From the NCBI GenBank assembly GCA_035628505.1, contig DASPJR010000112.1, positions 1 to 13,315 of the forward strand: a DNA stretch of 13,315 nucleotides, in the 5' to 3' direction. Each line of letters opens with the position of its first letter. The first letter of the stretch is position 1. The DNA is from DASPJR01 sp035628505 (GTDB lineage: Bacteria; Planctomycetota; SZUA-567; H5-PLA8). Below are positions 13,095 to 13,315 of the stretch, piece after piece. The position numbers were made by a program, and so were the translations under genes. The notes under the pieces were generated by a model. It had not been told where the DNA came from. It was given only the letters and a program-made list of their open reading frames with translations, and ran no database searches.

Positions 13095-13116
13095 CGTGTC
13101 GTCTATATATGACACG
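13095..13116 (-). promoter_or_regulatory. Inverted repeat around a TATATA box upstream of the sigma-factor gene
   Basis: CGTGTC (13095-13100) and GACACG (13111-13116) are perfect reverse complements around GTCTATATAT. The TATATA could serve as a -10 for the minus-strand sigma gene, 17 bases from its start codon, with the arms as an operator. No good -35 is seen. A site for autoregulation is possible but unproven. Confidence 0.4.
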
Positions 13117-13156
13117 CCGCGATCGAATCCCTGCATTAATTTTGCGGCATTCCGTT

Positions 13157-13315
13157 TCAGTGCTGCGCGGCAGCGGCGACGGTCTCAAGGATGATTTTGA
13201 CGGCGGCCTTGAGCTTCTCCGCGTCGAACACGCCGCCGGCGGGGTCGCGTGTGCCGAAATCGGGGACGTGAATAAACCCGCGCACGACCGCGCTTGTTTC
13301 GCTGCGCATCAGGCG
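13157..13315 (-). CDS. Probable pyroglutamyl-peptidase I, C-terminal part (5' end outside window)
   Basis: Reading inward from the window edge gives 52 residues to a TGA at 13157-13159. They include RLMRSETSAVVRGFIHVP, then a short variable stretch (DFGTRDPAGGVFDAEKL) and a closing helix, KAAVKIILETVAAAA. The GFIHVP segment followed by a helix of the [VA]-x-x-A-V-x-I type is what ends peptidase C15 enzymes, which remove N-terminal pyroglutamate. The catalytic Glu, Cys and His lie upstream, outside the window, so identity rests on this short piece only. The gene is 79 bp upstream of the sigma-factor start, on the same strand. Confidence 0.5.
   Translation of the reverse strand, partial: RLMRSETSAVVRGFIHVPDFGTRDPAGGVFDAEKLKAAVKIILETVAAAAQH

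Overview
The window looks like chromosomal DNA of a bacterium from the Planctomycetota or a nearby PVC-group lineage. The clues are a secreted formylglycine-type sulfatase beside a ThuA-like protein, an ECF sigma factor with a membrane-anchored proline-rich tail, and a secreted protein joining a phosphatase-like domain to a C-terminal CxxCH cytochrome-like domain. Several other products are exported proteins of unknown function. The placement is inferred from gene content only. No rRNA, tRNA, transposase, phage gene or CRISPR array was seen.

Bases 1-4328 hold three plus-strand genes for exported proteins. The first (5' end outside the window) joins a lectin-like fold, a thioredoxin-like domain, an apparently dead tyrosine-phosphatase-like domain and a single CxxCH haem motif. 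The second is a signal-peptide protein with four DnaJ-type CxxC zinc-finger motifs but no J domain. The third repeats the thioredoxin-like domain of the first, but an in-frame TGA separates its signal peptide from its body. The shared domain and close spacing suggest one extracytoplasmic, possibly thiol/haem-linked, function. This is the least familiar part of the window. Bases 4329-4668 are a hairpin-rich leader, followed by a small exported helical protein (4669-5304) and a clear intrinsic terminator.

Bases 5409-8465 are minus-strand: a ThuA-like protein, then a sulfatase, then a DUF502 two-helix membrane protein. The gaps around the sulfatase are filled with ATGCAT repeats, one cluster of which forms the sulfatase start codons. 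Facing away is a plus-strand SRPBCC/AHSA1 protein (8641-9084), then a minus-strand secreted hypothetical protein (9180-9716).

Bases 9753-10455 carry no convincing gene but are dense in repeats: two heptanucleotide tandem arrays, a diverged pair of direct repeats, REP-like hairpins and a 13-bp direct repeat. This leads into a mandelate-racemase/galactonate-dehydratase-family enzyme (10456-11613). The right end carries the ECF sigma factor (11765-13078, minus) and the C-terminal piece of a probable pyroglutamyl-peptidase (13157-13315, minus).

The sulfatase, ThuA-like protein and enolase-superfamily dehydratase fit breakdown of sulfated or acidic polysaccharide sugars, but they are not in one operon here, so the link is inference.
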